Positions 44,581-55,830 of a stretch of DNA of 64,000 nt are shown here, one piece after another. The position numbers were made by a program, and so were the translations under genes. Origin of the DNA: Pollenia angustigena (Eukaryota > Arthropoda > Insecta > Diptera > Polleniidae). How positions within the stretch are numbered: the stretch's first letter is position 1; each line of letters starts with the position of its first letter. Below the pieces are notes generated by a model, which was not told the origin of the DNA, made no database searches, and saw only the letters and a program-made list of their open reading frames with translations. The stretch lies in contig OV884058.1 of the NCBI GenBank assembly GCA_930367215.1, forward strand, positions 107,841,802-107,905,801, in the 5' to 3' direction.

Positions 44581-45469
44581 TAGTGCTGGGAAACTATCGA
44601 TAGACTATCGATATTATCGATAGTCTTAAAATATCGAAAATATCGATAGGAAAAATATAAATATCGATATTTTTATTATTTAAAGTACAGCTATGAAGAC
44701 ATCTAATAGCAGTTATACACACACAGTGTTTTGCCGCAAATTTTTACTTGCTATTATTAATTCGCGCTGAATTACAGCAATGAATACAAACATCAAGAAT
44801 GGCAAGTGGTATGGATTGCTTAACAGTGCTTTTTACTGCTAATTAAAGGCCTTTAAGTCGAAATTTGTACATGTTTATATAGGAACTGAAATGTCAAATA
44901 TTTTTGTAATGTTGTAAAAAAAATGCAAATCCAAATGCAATTGCAAGCATAGGACAAAACAATGAACGACCATTAGAGGATAAGTCCGCTAAATTGATTA
45001 CCTTTTTGGGTTTAGAATTTAGAAAATTTTTTAAAGTTGCAATGGAATATCTTATGCTCCCTGTTACTTCGGTTCTTTCAGAAAGGTACTTATCAATTTT
45101 TAAAAAACTGCCATCTCAAATAACGTGCGTATATACACTGAAAGAATTTTCTTCGCAATACCAATGAATTTTGACATTAATCCCATGAAAAATTGCATTA
45201 AAAAGGAACCTATGCAGCGCTTCGTTAGACCAATGAAACCTGTTTCATTAAAAGGATTAAATGAAACATTACATTAGATCTATGAATATTATTCATTGGA
45301 TGAATACTTTCAATAAAGTAAAAAAAAAAATTTTAAATTTTTAAAATAGTTAAAGTTATCCTGCGCAAGTACAAACATTCAGTCGATAGTAATATCGATA
45401 TATCGATAGTGAAATCTGAACTATCGATAAATATCGATAGTAGAAAATATCGATAGTATCCCAGCACTA
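44581..45469 (+). mobile_element. hAT element with TATCGATA arrays at both ends, copy 2
   Basis: Ends TAGTGCTGGGAAACTATCG and ATCGATAGTATCCCAGCACTA, with a perfect 8-bp target duplication ATATTTAT at 44573-44580 and 45470-45477. TATCGATA occurs five times near each end. The interior includes a readable hATC remnant. Same family as 21303-22575, opposite orientation. Confidence 0.95.
45033..45140 (+). pseudogene. hAT transposase C-terminal (hATC) remnant
   Basis: Plus strand from 45033 reads K-V-A-M-E-Y-L-M-L-P-V-T-S-V-L-S-E-R-Y-L-S-I-F-K-K-L. The family motif is L-x-[IL]-P-x-T-S-V-x-S-E-R-x-F-S. This is the dimerisation helix at the C-terminus of hAT transposases. The rest of the transposase is gone; the matching segment in copy 1 (about 22015-22140, inverted) is more decayed. 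Confidence 0.75.
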
Positions 45470-45526
45470 ATATTTATACCAAGTACATGCAAGTCTACAA
45501 CAAATCAACAATAAAACAACTAAGAG

Positions 45527-45764
45527 TGCTATATTCGGCTGTGCCGAATCTTATATACCCTTCACCATTGTACGAGCAGAATACAGAGCAACTAGACAAA
45601 AACTAAATAAAACTGCTTAATATTTTTTTCAAATAAGAGACAACCGGTTGTGAACTTTGGTTTTCATAAGGGCCCAGAATATATAAACTTTATAGGGTGT
45701 AGGATCAATATTCTAGAAATTACAGGTATATATACTTTTTTACCATCGGTGAAGGGTATAAAAA
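45527..45764 (-). mobile_element. Short Helentron, internally deleted
   Basis: Minus strand: TTTTTATACCCTTCACCGAT start, CTATAAAGTTTATATATTCT block, then the end hairpin TTCGGCACAGCCGAA and TAGCACTCTTAGTTGTTTTA. Both termini are present in only about 240 bp. Confidence 0.7.
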
Positions 45765-45776
45765 GGGTAATTTTTT

Positions 45777-45989
45777 GGGGTCTAATCACCGCATTCGATA
45801 CTATCGTATCCAATAAACTATTGAATATAACATATTGAATGAAAACTCGATAAATGTAATGTCGAGTTACTCGATGTCGAATGCTATTATTTCAAATTTA
45901 ATACATTTCATTCGATATCGAGTTTCAAGATACCAAAATAAATAATTTCGATCAATTTTGCTCGATATCGTATGCGGTGATTAGACCCC
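45777..45989. mobile_element. MITE, ends GGGGTCTAATCACCGCATTC
   Basis: The right end TATGCGGTGATTAGACCCC is the inverse of the left. The interior carries TCGATATCGA-type words. A related right end (GAATGCGGTGATTACCCC) lies at 47737-47754. Target duplication not resolved. Confidence 0.7.
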
Positions 45990-47114
45990 AGTATTAAAAT
46001 TTCCGATATTTTGGTATATAAGTCATATCCATAGGACGTATGGCAGCCCTAAAATTTAGATTTTTATAAAAATTTTGATGTTTTTTAGCCTATTTTTGGA
46101 GTATTTTGCTCATAAATTACCCATTGTCTAACCGATTTGATAGTTGTATATACCGACGTGTTAAGGAAGAATTTTACCATTTACTTAAGTTATATTTATA
46201 TATAAATATTTATATATACCTGTATACATATATTTTAACAAAGTTAATTATAAAAAAGAGTAATTTTTGGGGATTCAGTATTTCGGGTATAACTCAGCCA
46301 TTTTTTAACCGATTTGACAGATTTATATACCGACGTGTTTAAGAAGAAATTTACCATTTACTTGAGTTATAAAGCTTGGACTCGGGGAGATCAATGGTTA
46401 CCGAAAGTGGGTATTTAAAAAAAAAAATTAAATTTTGGTCATAACTTTTTTGTGTCTGAACCGATTTTCCCGAGTTTTTTATAAAATATGTTCTACTAAA
46501 ATTTCGATATTTTGGTATATAATTCATATTCATAGAACATATGGCAGCCCTAAAATTTAGGTTCTTATACAATTTTTAATTTTTTTTGTACGGGAGATAC
46601 CACGCCCACTTCTCAAATCCCGCCCACATTTTGTAGGATGGTGTGTATTGGCAACCTAAATGTGTGTACCTAATTTGGAAACTTTGGCTTTTGCCGTTCC
46701 AAAGATATGCAGCAAAAAGTAATGAAAATACAACAACCGCAAGGGATTTTTGAAAAAAATTAGAGGTAGTCGTGGTTTTTTGGTCATATCTCAACCATTT
46801 GTAAACCGATCTTGCTGAATTTCAATAGCACAAAATGGTGGACTATATGTGACATAAATGTAAAACAACCAAGCCGCTATCATGTCTGGAGTCTCCGGAA
46901 AACACATATCAAACGTAAGACGAACAGACGGACGGACGGACGGACAGACGGACAGATGGGCAGACGGACGGACATCGTTAAATCAAGTTCTCTCCTCATA
47001 AGGACCCAGAATATACATATATACTTTATAGGGTCTTAAATCACTATTGTAGAAATTACAAACGGAATGACAAACTTATATATACCCTTTTCCACCTGAG
47101 GTGAAGGGTATAAA
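45990..47114 (-). mobile_element. Helentron (DINE-1-like), with internal repeats
   Basis: Minus strand: TTTTTATACCCTTCACCTCA start with the AAAGGGTATATA partner, then ATATTCTGGGTCCTTATGAG, and a long GTCCGTCCGTCTG run (46920-46975). Inside, a TATACCGACGTGTT...TTTACCATTTACTT.AGTTAT unit occurs at about 46150 and 46330. TATTTTGGTATATAAGTCATA occurs at 46012 and 46508. CGCCCACTTCTCAAATCCCG is the CCACGCCCAC-type block of DINE-1. The 3' end is not clear. Confidence 0.7.
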
Positions 47115-48643
47115 AACAACATTCATTTTGTGTAAAACTCTTGAAACTTAAACAGCCAAACATAAACAAAACAAAAAAAAAAAATCATGGCGCACAAAAA
47201 ATATAAGCAAATTTGGACACAATCGAGAATATAAACAACTGAACAGCTGATCACTTGCATGTACTTGTTATAAATATACTTTGTATGATTCACTAAACGG
47301 TTTGATTTATATAAATAAAATTAAAATCTAAAAAAATTGTTTATTGCCAGTTATGTAAATATTAGGGTATTCATTTAATCGGGCTTTTACTTTAATCGGT
47401 TAATCGCTCGATTAATTAATCGAGGTTTTGGTTTAATCGGTTAATAATCGGTTAATTTTGTAATTGATCGGACCGATTAATAAAGTTTTTTTTATAAAAA
47501 AGGTAACGGTATTTGTTACACCATAGGGGAGAAAATCCTTGCGGCCAAAAGTATTTTCGTTATATCGACCCCTTTGCGCGAAATTATCGTATGTTACAAA
47601 AACCAAATTTTACAGGAGAGCCATTTTTATACTTTGCTATCTGCTATCACTTGCAATATTAAAATGAAAATATACATTAAATTTTTGGAGCCACGAAGTG
47701 GAATTCGCCATTCGATACGATAGAATCGAATGCGGTGATTACCCCAGTACTATTTCTCACATTTTCTTAAATTAAAAAAAAGACTATTAATAAATTCATT
47801 TACAAACTTAATGACTTTATTTTAACATCCAACAGATGTCGAAATAATTGATATTAAAGCATTTATTATAGTTTGCAAAACCAGCTATAAATGAAATAAT
47901 TTTGATTACAATGATCGACCACCTGTTAGGCAGCAATGAAAAACTCTCATATTTCATCTCTTCATTTTTTTCTTTTCTATTAGTCAAAACAATTAAAAAT
48001 AACATACAATTTTACGTTATTTCTTTAAGCAAATCATTAATTGTGATTTTAATTAACACTTTAAATAAAAACAGTTAAATTTTAAAACGTGTTTGGAAGT
48101 TTTTTTGTTGCATGAAAAATGTTGGCAAAAGAAAAAGGAAAAACTGCTCCAGTTAATGTGTAACAGAAACCTTTAAAAGACGTTTTAAATGAACACTTTT
48201 CCCCCTCTCATTGATTCGTTTGTGTTTTTATGGTTTCAAATACAAGTTAATAAATTTAAAATATTCAGACAGTCTTTGAATGAGTTTAAATCGTATGGAC
48301 GTATACGTAATCTGAACGAACGAGTTCGACATACGAGACATACATGTCCAGATAAATGTTAAGGTTGACGTTTTGAAGAATAAGAAAAAAACCAATTGAA
48401 ATAATGGCCATAGTATTTTTTTTTAGCCAGTAGCTTAATTTGACTTTATGAAAATTGTCTTAAATTTAGTTTAAATGTTTATTTTAGTTGTTACAATTAA
48501 AAGTTTGGAGTTCAACCAAAACACAAATGTCAAAAGTTTGTTGAGAACAAGTTGAACAAAATTGTTATTTATTTTTTTAGAAAACCTTGGTAGAAAGAAA
48601 TGTATCTCTCCTAATCATAAGTAGAACCCCAAATTGTCAGTCT
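47115..48643. other. No gene; single transposon ends
   Basis: TAGGGTATTCATTTAATCGG at 47365-47384 followed by repeated TTAATCGGTTAAT words looks like a transposon end without partner. GAATGCGGTGATTACCCC lies at 47737-47754. The remainder is AT-rich. Confidence 0.4.
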
Positions 48644-48764
48644 GTTCGTCGATTTCAAACGTTAACGTTCGCGAAGAAAAATACATTTAAAACAAAAACA
48701 AATTTTCGAATTTTGTTTTGAATATAATTTTCCATTGGAACGTAAACGTTTGATATCGACGAAC
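48644..48764. mobile_element. Small MITE, ends GTTCGTCGAT
   Basis: 121 bp. GTTCGTCGATTTCAAACGTT and AACGTTTGATATCGACGAAC are inverted, with the self-complementary AACGTT inside. Target duplication not resolved. Confidence 0.7.
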
Positions 48765-48878
48765 AAGTTACATATAAATTAATTATAGTTGCATAGATTT
48801 TCGGTAAACACCGCGGCAAAACAAAAATGCTGCCTCTTGAAATAATGTAGTCACCAAAAATGCTTTCCATTTACTAAT

Positions 48879-49232
48879 GATCGATGGAGCCGTTTTCTGA
48901 TTTTAGGCAAATCGAAAAAAGTGGGCGGGGCAATATTTTCTTTACGTAAAAACCTGAGTTGGACCATGGCGATTATTTAAAAAAAAATCGTCCAAATCGG
49001 TCAAATAATTAGAAAAAGTGGGCGTAAAAGTAGGCGTGGTAAGTTTTTCTTTCAATGAAAACTTAAAATGGATTAATACGAACATTTGAAAAAAAATTAG
49101 TCAAATCGATGGAGCAGTTTTCGGATTTTAGGTAAATCGAAAAAAGTGGGCGGGGCAAAATTTTCTTTCCGTAAAAACCTGAGTTGGACCATGGCGATCA
49201 TTTTAAAGAAAAAATCGTCCTAATCGGTCAAG
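48879..49232 (+). repeat. Direct repeat with GTGGGCGGGGC
   Basis: ATCGATGGAGC...AAATCGAAAAAAGTGGGCGG...GAGTTGGACCATGGCGAT occurs at about 48880 and 49106 (period about 227). A half-related unit sits between. The GGGCG blocks resemble DINE-1 interior sequence, so this may be a Helentron core. Confidence 0.6.
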
Positions 49233-49249
49233 CCTTTTTTTAAGTTATG

Positions 49250-49870
49250 CGATCAGCAACAGACAACATTCCATTTTTATGCAAATGGATGAAACTTTGC
49301 AGGCATACATATTCCCGATGACAATACACGAATACATGGGCGTAGCCAGGATAAAATATAGGGGGGGGAGGCGAAATTTTTTTTTTTTTGGTAAAATGGT
49401 CTATTTTTAGATTCCAATCTTATTTATTAAGCTTGAGGTTTTTCTTTTTTATATAAAAAATTAGATGAATTATTGAATTATTTCCCTGACGATGATACAC
49501 ATTGCTGTATCGAAATATTGGAATTTTAATAAAATAAATGTTATATAATTTTTTATATAAAAAAGAAAATCCTCAAGCTTAATAAATAAGATTGGAATCT
49601 AATAAATAAAGGTTAAATAAAATAAAGTTTATGGTCTATTTTTTTTTTTAAATATTTTCTTTAGCTTCACTTCGGAAAATCAAATCTTGTAACGTTTATT
49701 TAACCGCCTTATACTCAATGCAAATGGATGAAACTTTGCAGGCATACATATTCCCGATGACAATACACGAATACATGGGCGTAGCCAGGATAAAATCTAG
49801 GGGGGGGCAAAATTTTTTTTAATGTTCTTTTTAAGAAAAGCGTTTCTTAAAAAAAATTTTTTTTATATGT
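49250..49870 (+). repeat. Two G-run repeat copies around a retroelement-like segment
   Basis: The repeat described at 38280 recurs at 49275-49375 and 49715-49810, each with CGTAGCCAGGATAAAATCTA or similar and a run of about 7-8 G. Between them 49400-49600 holds CTCAAGCTTAATAAATAAGA and its inverse around the CTGACGATGATACACATTGC segment. Confidence 0.65.
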
Positions 49871-49879
49871 TCTTATTTC

Positions 49880-50132
49880 TGTGCTTTTCATGGGCAACCG
49901 CGTATGTCTATTTTTTCGATTTTGAAATGTTGATGCTATATTGCTTAATTTTAAGCGCTCTTTACATTTTTTATAACATTTTTAAAAACAGATAGACCCA
50001 TTCCGATGTTTTAACTCAATTACAAAGTTGAAAAGGTGCAATATCTAACCCATAGTTTGATCTAGTATGGTTTTTTCGGCTCTCCTGAAAATTTTTATTT
50101 TAACACATACGCGGTTGCCCATGAAAACCACA
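49880..50132. mobile_element. MITE, second copy of the 32279 family
   Basis: Ends TGTGCTTTTCATGGGCAACC and GGTTGCCCATGAAAACCACA. The interior is homologous to 32279-32518 throughout. The 8-bp flanks do not match well. Confidence 0.75.
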
Positions 50133-50291
50133 GATTTATTATTTCATAAAAAAGCTAATATTTGTTTTCATTTCGAATTTTCGTAACTCCTTTGTGTTAC
50201 GTCTTCAGGATTGAAAAAATTTTAACAACAAGTACATAAAAACCCAAAGAAAAGACAACAATTTACAACATTTGAAAAAATTGTATACTAC

Positions 50292-50696
50292 CCCAATAAA
50301 AACTTTTATCATTTTGCGAAGCACTATTGGTACATTAAAAAATATAAGCACACATTAAGACATATAGAAATGCATTAAAGTAGTTGAAGGAGCTCTTAAC
50401 AATTTTCATTAAAAAAAAATTCAAATTTCAATTTTAATTCCCTTACTACGAAGCGGGTTTGTAAGGGAGAACATCAAAAATAACTGTAAAGAAATCATTC
50501 AGTGTGTAAAGCTGATAGCTACGTTCACTAGTTTTTATATGAGTTGAATAAAGCGCTTTTTGTGTCAAAAATGTATTGCCTTAAAGTGGGAACTCGCCAT
50601 ATAAAATTCATGTCTTCCGTAAGCGTATGGTAAGCGAAACTCTTACATTTCTCCCTTACAAACCTGCTTCGTTTGAAGCACAATTTTTTTATTGGG
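50292..50696. mobile_element. MITE, ends CCCAATAAAAA
   Basis: Left CCCAATAAAAA, right TTTTTTATTGGG. A stronger inner pair is ACGAAGCGGGTTTGTAAGGG (about 50447) and CCCTTACAAACCTGCTTCGT (about 50653). Target duplication not resolved. Confidence 0.6.
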
Positions 50697-50742
50697 AACA
50701 AGCTTTCTTTTTAATAACTAAAAAAATAAAAGAATTCATATT

Positions 50743-50938
50743 CAAGGCGAATTCATGTAAACGGTGGTGTCGATACTACAACAAGTAACAACACCAAAAA
50801 GACAACAATGTATTTTGTTGCTGCTTTCGTTGGCCGATATGTCAAAAACACAAGTAACTTCTGACATTCCTCTCTCTTATTTAAAAAAAAGTAGCACAGC
50901 TGTGCTTTCAACGCCACCTGAAAAATGAATTCGCCTTG
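50743..50938. mobile_element. MITE of the CAAGGCGAATT family, copy 1
   Basis: 196 bp, ends CAAGGCGAATTCATG and ATGAATTCGCCTTG, inner GTGGTG / CGCCACC pair. Interior GTCGATACTACAAC and GGCCGATATGTCAAA match 54442-54620. Confidence 0.75.
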
Positions 50939-51020
50939 ATCATATCTGTGGCATTTTGACAAAACATTTTAAGTCAAATTTAAAAAGTTAAAAAAAAAAA
51001 ATGTTTTAAATCATACGAAT

Positions 51021-52038
51021 CAAGGCGAATTTACACCAGGTGAACTTATCTTCCTACGTAAGCAACAGCTGATTACTAACCTTGTGTCAAAATGGTATAC
51101 CGTCCGGTTGGTTCTGGGGAATCTTAACTAAATTCTATAATTTTCGATTAAAGTTGTGAAATTTAAAACTTTTTTAAGTTATAACATTTCATTCAGAACG
51201 TACGTTCGTACGCTTTTGATGTACAAATAATATAGAAAACAAAACTTTTCCTAGCATTTTTTTTTTGCGATTCGATAGCATTTGGGTAGCTCTATGTTTA
51301 GTACAAAAGATGGATTTCATCGAGTTTAAGTTTTCATAATAAGAGTTATAAACGTGTGGTCACGAACGTACGCAAAATAGAAGTCAACTTCGGCTGACAG
51401 TAGTGAAATGTAAAAATCTGCGTAATGAAACGGAATTTTCAAAAGTGATTAATTTATTTTAAAAGTGTATTAATGTAGGTCTCCATCCAGTTTTTACAAC
51501 ATAAAATATCTCTCTTGGTTTTTATTTAATTGGCTTATGTACCGGTCGCGAACGTACGGATCGCGAACGTACGATTTTTCCGTATGTTTTTTTATTATTA
51601 TCACCATGCATTTTACCAGAAATGTCTTCCAATTTCCTTAACAAAAAAACTTAATACTCCTTTTACAATAGATTGTAATGGAGAGATTATGAAGAAAGAG
51701 TGTAAACATAACATATTTTTTGCATGTAAAATAAGTATATAAAAATGTCTTTAGAAGTAGAAAATACAGGAAATTATAAAATTTTCCAGTTTCCAGCCCA
51801 ATTTTCTCAAGTAAAACAGCTCAGATATGCTAGGAAACCATTCTTTTATAAGAGCATAGACTTTTTTTCTAATAATAAACAATAAAAGACGATGATAATC
51901 AATATTTTATTTTTTCATCCTGGTAGACCATTCTGGGGAAATGCCCATATTTGTTTGAATTTTTGACACAACGTTAAAATATTTTACAGTGTTGTAAAAC
52001 GTTATCAAAATAAGACCACCTTGTATGAATTCGCCATG
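51021..52038. mobile_element. Longer CAAGGCGAATT-family element
   Basis: Left CAAGGCGAATTTACACCAGG and right ACCTTGTATGAATTCGCCATG are inverted with a few mismatches. The 1-kb interior has a cluster of GAACGTACG words and no readable transposase. It may be the longer relative of the neighbouring MITEs. Confidence 0.55.
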
Positions 52039-52641
52039 ATACGAATTTTCATTAAAAAATCATTTTGGTTTACGTTTTTTGAATTTTGTATTATAAATTA
52101 TTTTTATAAATAAAGGAATTTTTCCAGTGTTTAAAAAACTAGACTCCTAAAAAACACAAAATAGTCTAGTTAAAAAATTTTAAAATCGTGCATTCGTTCA
52201 TTTACTATTACAACCGCAACCGCCACATTTTAGTAGCGGTAGTTGTAGTAGTAACGGTAAAGAAAATAATTGGAGCAGCGTAGTAAATTTTTTTTACAGT
52301 TCTCGCTGTCTTTAAATGTAAGTAGCAGAAGAATTAGTTTTAGTGGTAATAGAATGAAGAGATAACCTTCAATTTGAAGTAGCAGAGGAATAACATTTAG
52401 GTAGTTGTTAAGCGTAAATTAAAGGCTACCATTCCAGCTATCGAGCAAAAAGTTCGCATAAAAAAATACCGATACAGTAAAAAGTTATGAAATTTTGATC
52501 GCCTTCTCGTTAAATGTCCCCCTGTGGGTCGGTGCTTTAAAGTCTATTTTGGAGCTTTTCGACTGCGTGCGGGAGAGAGCGAAGGCTTGAGCACCGTCGC
52601 AATGTGGGTTGTGTTTGCCTGTTTTATACAATGGGTTGTGC
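52039..52641. other. AT-rich then GC-richer stretch, no gene
   Basis: 52500-52620 (GTGCGGGAGAGAGCGAAGGC) is GC-richer and may be the upstream part of the LINE remnant that follows, but no motif is readable. Confidence 0.35.
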
Positions 52642-52975
52642 TCTGATGAAATTAGGGCTCTGATTCCCGAAACCCTTACGTTTGTTCGTAATACACGTTT
52701 TTTCTCAAGACCTTATCCTTTTGTAGTCGATTTCCGGATTCATCATAGATCGCATTAAAGGGAAAATTCGTTTTTTGGCCGGACTGTTTGCATGTGGAAT
52801 AACCTTCGTGCTGAAGTCTTGCCCCTCACTTTTAACATGAATAAGTTTAAGCCGAATGTTCACAAGCACTACTCCATCTATCCTTCTTCCCATAACCTAT
52901 TTTCCTCGTTCTAACACAATGCATTAGTAGGGTCCTCCCTTGAGAGCTGGTCCTATCAAAAAAAAAAAAAAAAAA
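52642..52975 (+). pseudogene. LINE 3' end with poly(A) tail
   Basis: Plus strand reads S-D-E-I-R-A-L-I-P, then R-N-T-R-F-F-S-R, an in-frame TAA at about 52756, then F-F-G-R-T-V-C-M-W-N-N-L-R-A-E-V-L-P and F-K-P-N-V-H-K-H-Y. These are the C-terminal blocks after reverse transcriptase in many insect LINEs (family: x-W-N-x-L-P-x-x-x-F-P). It ends in 18 A (52958-52975), the mark of target-primed reverse transcription. 5'-truncated, dead. Confidence 0.8.
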
Positions 52976-53084
52976 GAGTTATGTCTGCCTATTTTAATGT
53001 TTAAATCGATGAATCTTTAACTTGTTAAAACTGCTTTCAAACATGTAAGCGAAAATATCAGGAATTAATAGAACATTAACATAT

Positions 53085-53225
53085 CGAGGCATTACCGCAA
53101 AAAAGCTTAAACGACATCATTTTCAATTTTCGTTTCTTTTTGATAAATGACTTTATTGGCAACAGTTTCATCATCTCCTAAAATGTCATGGTCACATAAG
53201 GTACCGTTACGATTCTATATAGTAA
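53085..53225 (-). repeat. Fragment of the 9395-10381 element
   Basis: GACATCATTTTCAATTTT, AATGACTTTATTGGCAACA and CATCATCTCCTAAAATGTCA are the inverse of 10150-10260. No termini. Confidence 0.7.
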
Positions 53226-53620
53226 AAACAATTGTATCGTAAGCGACAACCTTAATACAAAATTTATATGAAATAAAATAAAAAAAACTCTCTCCTGTAA
53301 AATTTGGTTTTTGTTCTTAATTATTTCTAAGTCGATTAAGCCATGTCCGTCCGTCTGTTGAAAACACGCTTAGGTACTTTAGAAAAGCTCAACACAAAAT
53401 TATGTAAAAATGGTTTGGTTAGTTTGTATAGAAACAACAGAACAAGAAGAAAAATACATTATTATCATGTTTAAAAAGTAAAACCAACAGCAAAAGTTCC
53501 TATTTAGTTTATATTCTTAGTATTTAACATCAAATTTTAAAAGTAGAAAACATGTCGGGCATGATGCTGGTGTTTTATATTTAAATTCTGTGAGGTGTAA
53601 AATGGGTAAGTGAATAAATC

Positions 53621-53935
53621 ATGGAACACTTTCTCTGCCATTGTCTGACCTTTGTCGGCTTAAGATCCAAACACCTCGGGAGCGATGTCATGCTGGATTT
53701 AGGATCCCTGAGGAACGTCGACTGAAAAACCTTAAGGAATTACGTACGGGAAACTGAGTTTCTTAACGCCGGACGTTAACTCCCTCCAAAAGGTGGTGGT
53801 ATTTCTATCCACCTAAATCTCCATGATCTTAATGAGCGCACAACAGGCCCAGTAGAGGCCTAGGTGTATATCATTCTGACATGAGGTGGCATCCTCGATG
53901 CTTCATCCTCCTTTCGACCTAACCTTACCTAAATC
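53621..53935 (+). pseudogene. LINE C-terminus and 3' UTR
   Basis: From 53621 the plus strand reads E-H-F-L-C-H-C-L-T-F, then L-G-S-D, L-R-N-V-D and, after one in-frame TGA, R-N-Y-V-R-E-T-E-F-L to a stop near 53778. The H-C-C end of the LINE Cys/His motif (E-H-x-L-C-H-C-P) is recognisable, as in the element at 3341. The GC-richer 3' UTR ends at CGACCTAACCTTACCTAAA. Confidence 0.75.
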
Positions 53936-54441
53936 AATCATAAAAATATTCTCCTTCCTTCTCTGGGATAAGTGTTTTAGGTTAGAATTTAGATTAAATC
54001 AACCTTATAATCTTTGAATCAAGCGCATTTTGAGAATTTCGGCTTATCTCAGTACGAATTCGGGATTTAATATGGATAAGTAAAGTATTTCGCACTTGAA
54101 CAATCCGTACTTGAATCAATCTTTCTGTACTTGATTCAAGAAAATCCGTACTTTTGATACTATTGATATCGCTTCAGATTGATTTAAGTATGGATGGATT
54201 AATTTTTCTTTTCAGTGTAGTTATCCTAAGGAGTTTGGTATTCAAATTCAGCAAAATCGGTTCTCTTACTTGTTTTTAAATAACATTGTTAAATAAAGTT
54301 TATTTATTATTCTTAGAGTTAAAGTTAAAAACAGTAATTTTGCTCTCCTGAAAAATTGTGATTTTGTGAATTTTAGTGTTAATATGCAGTAGATCTCTAT
54401 AAAATCTGGGTGGAATTACAACTGTAAATTTAGGCTGTATC

Positions 54442-54620
54442 CAAGGCGAATTGCCTAAAAGGTGGGGTCGATGCAACACATGGTGTTTTTTTCGGTGGTC
54501 GACTTGTCAAAGTTTGTATACAAACAACTTTTTTATGTAAACAAGCAGTATTTTTGACAAACCGACCACAGAAGCAGTTTTGTTGTAGAGTTGACCTCAT
54601 CTTCTACTCAAATCGCCTTG
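54442..54620. mobile_element. MITE of the CAAGGCGAATT family, copy 2
   Basis: Ends CAAGGCGAATTGCC and CAAATCGCCTTG. Interior GTCGATGCAACA and GGTGGTCGACTTGTCAAA match 50743-50938. Confidence 0.7.
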
Positions 54621-55369
54621 GCTTAATCTAATGGTGTTTTCTTTTCTAAAAAATAATAATGCATTATAATTGTATAATATAATAATCAGGTACCCTTACA
54701 AAGTGATACATTTTTCTAAATTACAATGGAACAACCCAGTTGGCCAAATGGTCATAGACGCAAATATCGTCAACGATGTCTTCCGAACATTCTTTAATTT
54801 GTCGCCTATATAACATTGATGGCGACAACTTAAGTAAGAAAACGTGTATATTGTCGTGTTAAAAATCGAATTTACGACTTTTTTGGAGACATTTTTTTAA
54901 ATTTGTCTTGAATAATAATTTATTGAGGACAACGTAAGTAACCATTGCATGCATTTTGTCGTGTTTCAAACCACACTGACGACAAAATGCATGTAATTGT
55001 CGCTCATCTTGTCTTCAATTAGACTTTATTGAGGACAACTTAGGCGACCATTGCATGCATTTTGTCGTGTTTCGAACCACTTTGACGACAAAATGCATGC
55101 AATGGTCGCTTACGTTGTCCTCTACTAAAAAAAATTCAAAACTTTAAATTTGTATGTAATTTAAAATTAATATTTCTTGATGTTTTGCTTTTATTATCAA
55201 TATTTTTGATAATAAAAAAAATTAAAAAATAAATAATCCTGCCTGTTAAATATAATTATTTTGAAAATTATAACGTTATTCGCCGCTGTGTTTCAATTGT
55301 GCAATTGGAAAACGTGAATTGATAGCATAAGAAACACAAAAAATAAATGTTCCTGCTTACTACATTGCC

Positions 55370-55621
55370 ATATCGTAGGCTCAATATGCAAACCTGCTAA
55401 ATCCACTTTTTAAGTGAATTAAGATTTCAATGCCATGTGGAAGAGAAAGATACACATCGTCGACCAGCATGTAGTTTTTCTTCAAATTGAGTCTTAAAGT
55501 GTGATAAACCAACTATATTTTTAGGTTTTCTCCCAAGCTGCGCATATGAAATATACAAAGTTTGTTTTTTCCATTAAAAGTTATTGGAAGTTAGCAGGTT
55601 TGCATATTATGTCGACGATAT
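55370..55621. mobile_element. M1 MITE copy, complete
   Basis: Ends ATATCGTAGGCTCAATATGC and CATATTATGTCGACGATAT, inner AAACCTGCTAA / TTAGCAGGTTT. Same family as 17777-18034, opposite interior orientation. Confidence 0.8.
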
Positions 55622-55649
55622 GTTAAGTTCAGAACCCATTCCCTTATTA

Positions 55650-55830
55650 ATCAGATGCCTATTGGAGGTTTGACTGTCTCCACACATCCAGTATCCACTT
55701 TTTTCGAGCCCAGTCTCTCAAACTCATCGGCCATTTCATTAGTTTGCAATTCACTAGTTGGAATTCACAGCCCATCAAGGCCCTGGAATTCACTAGTTGT
55801 AATTCACAGCCCATCAAGACCCTTAGAGAT
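55650..55830 (-). pseudogene. LINE RNase H scrap
   Basis: Minus strand 55750-55690 reads N-E-M-A-D-E-F-E-R-L-G-S-K-K, matching the G-N-E-x-A-D-E-L-A-x-x-G-S block of LINE RNase H. Next to it, GAATTCACTAGTTG.AATTCACAGCCCATCAAG is present twice in tandem (55757 and 55788). Too short to classify. Confidence 0.5.
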
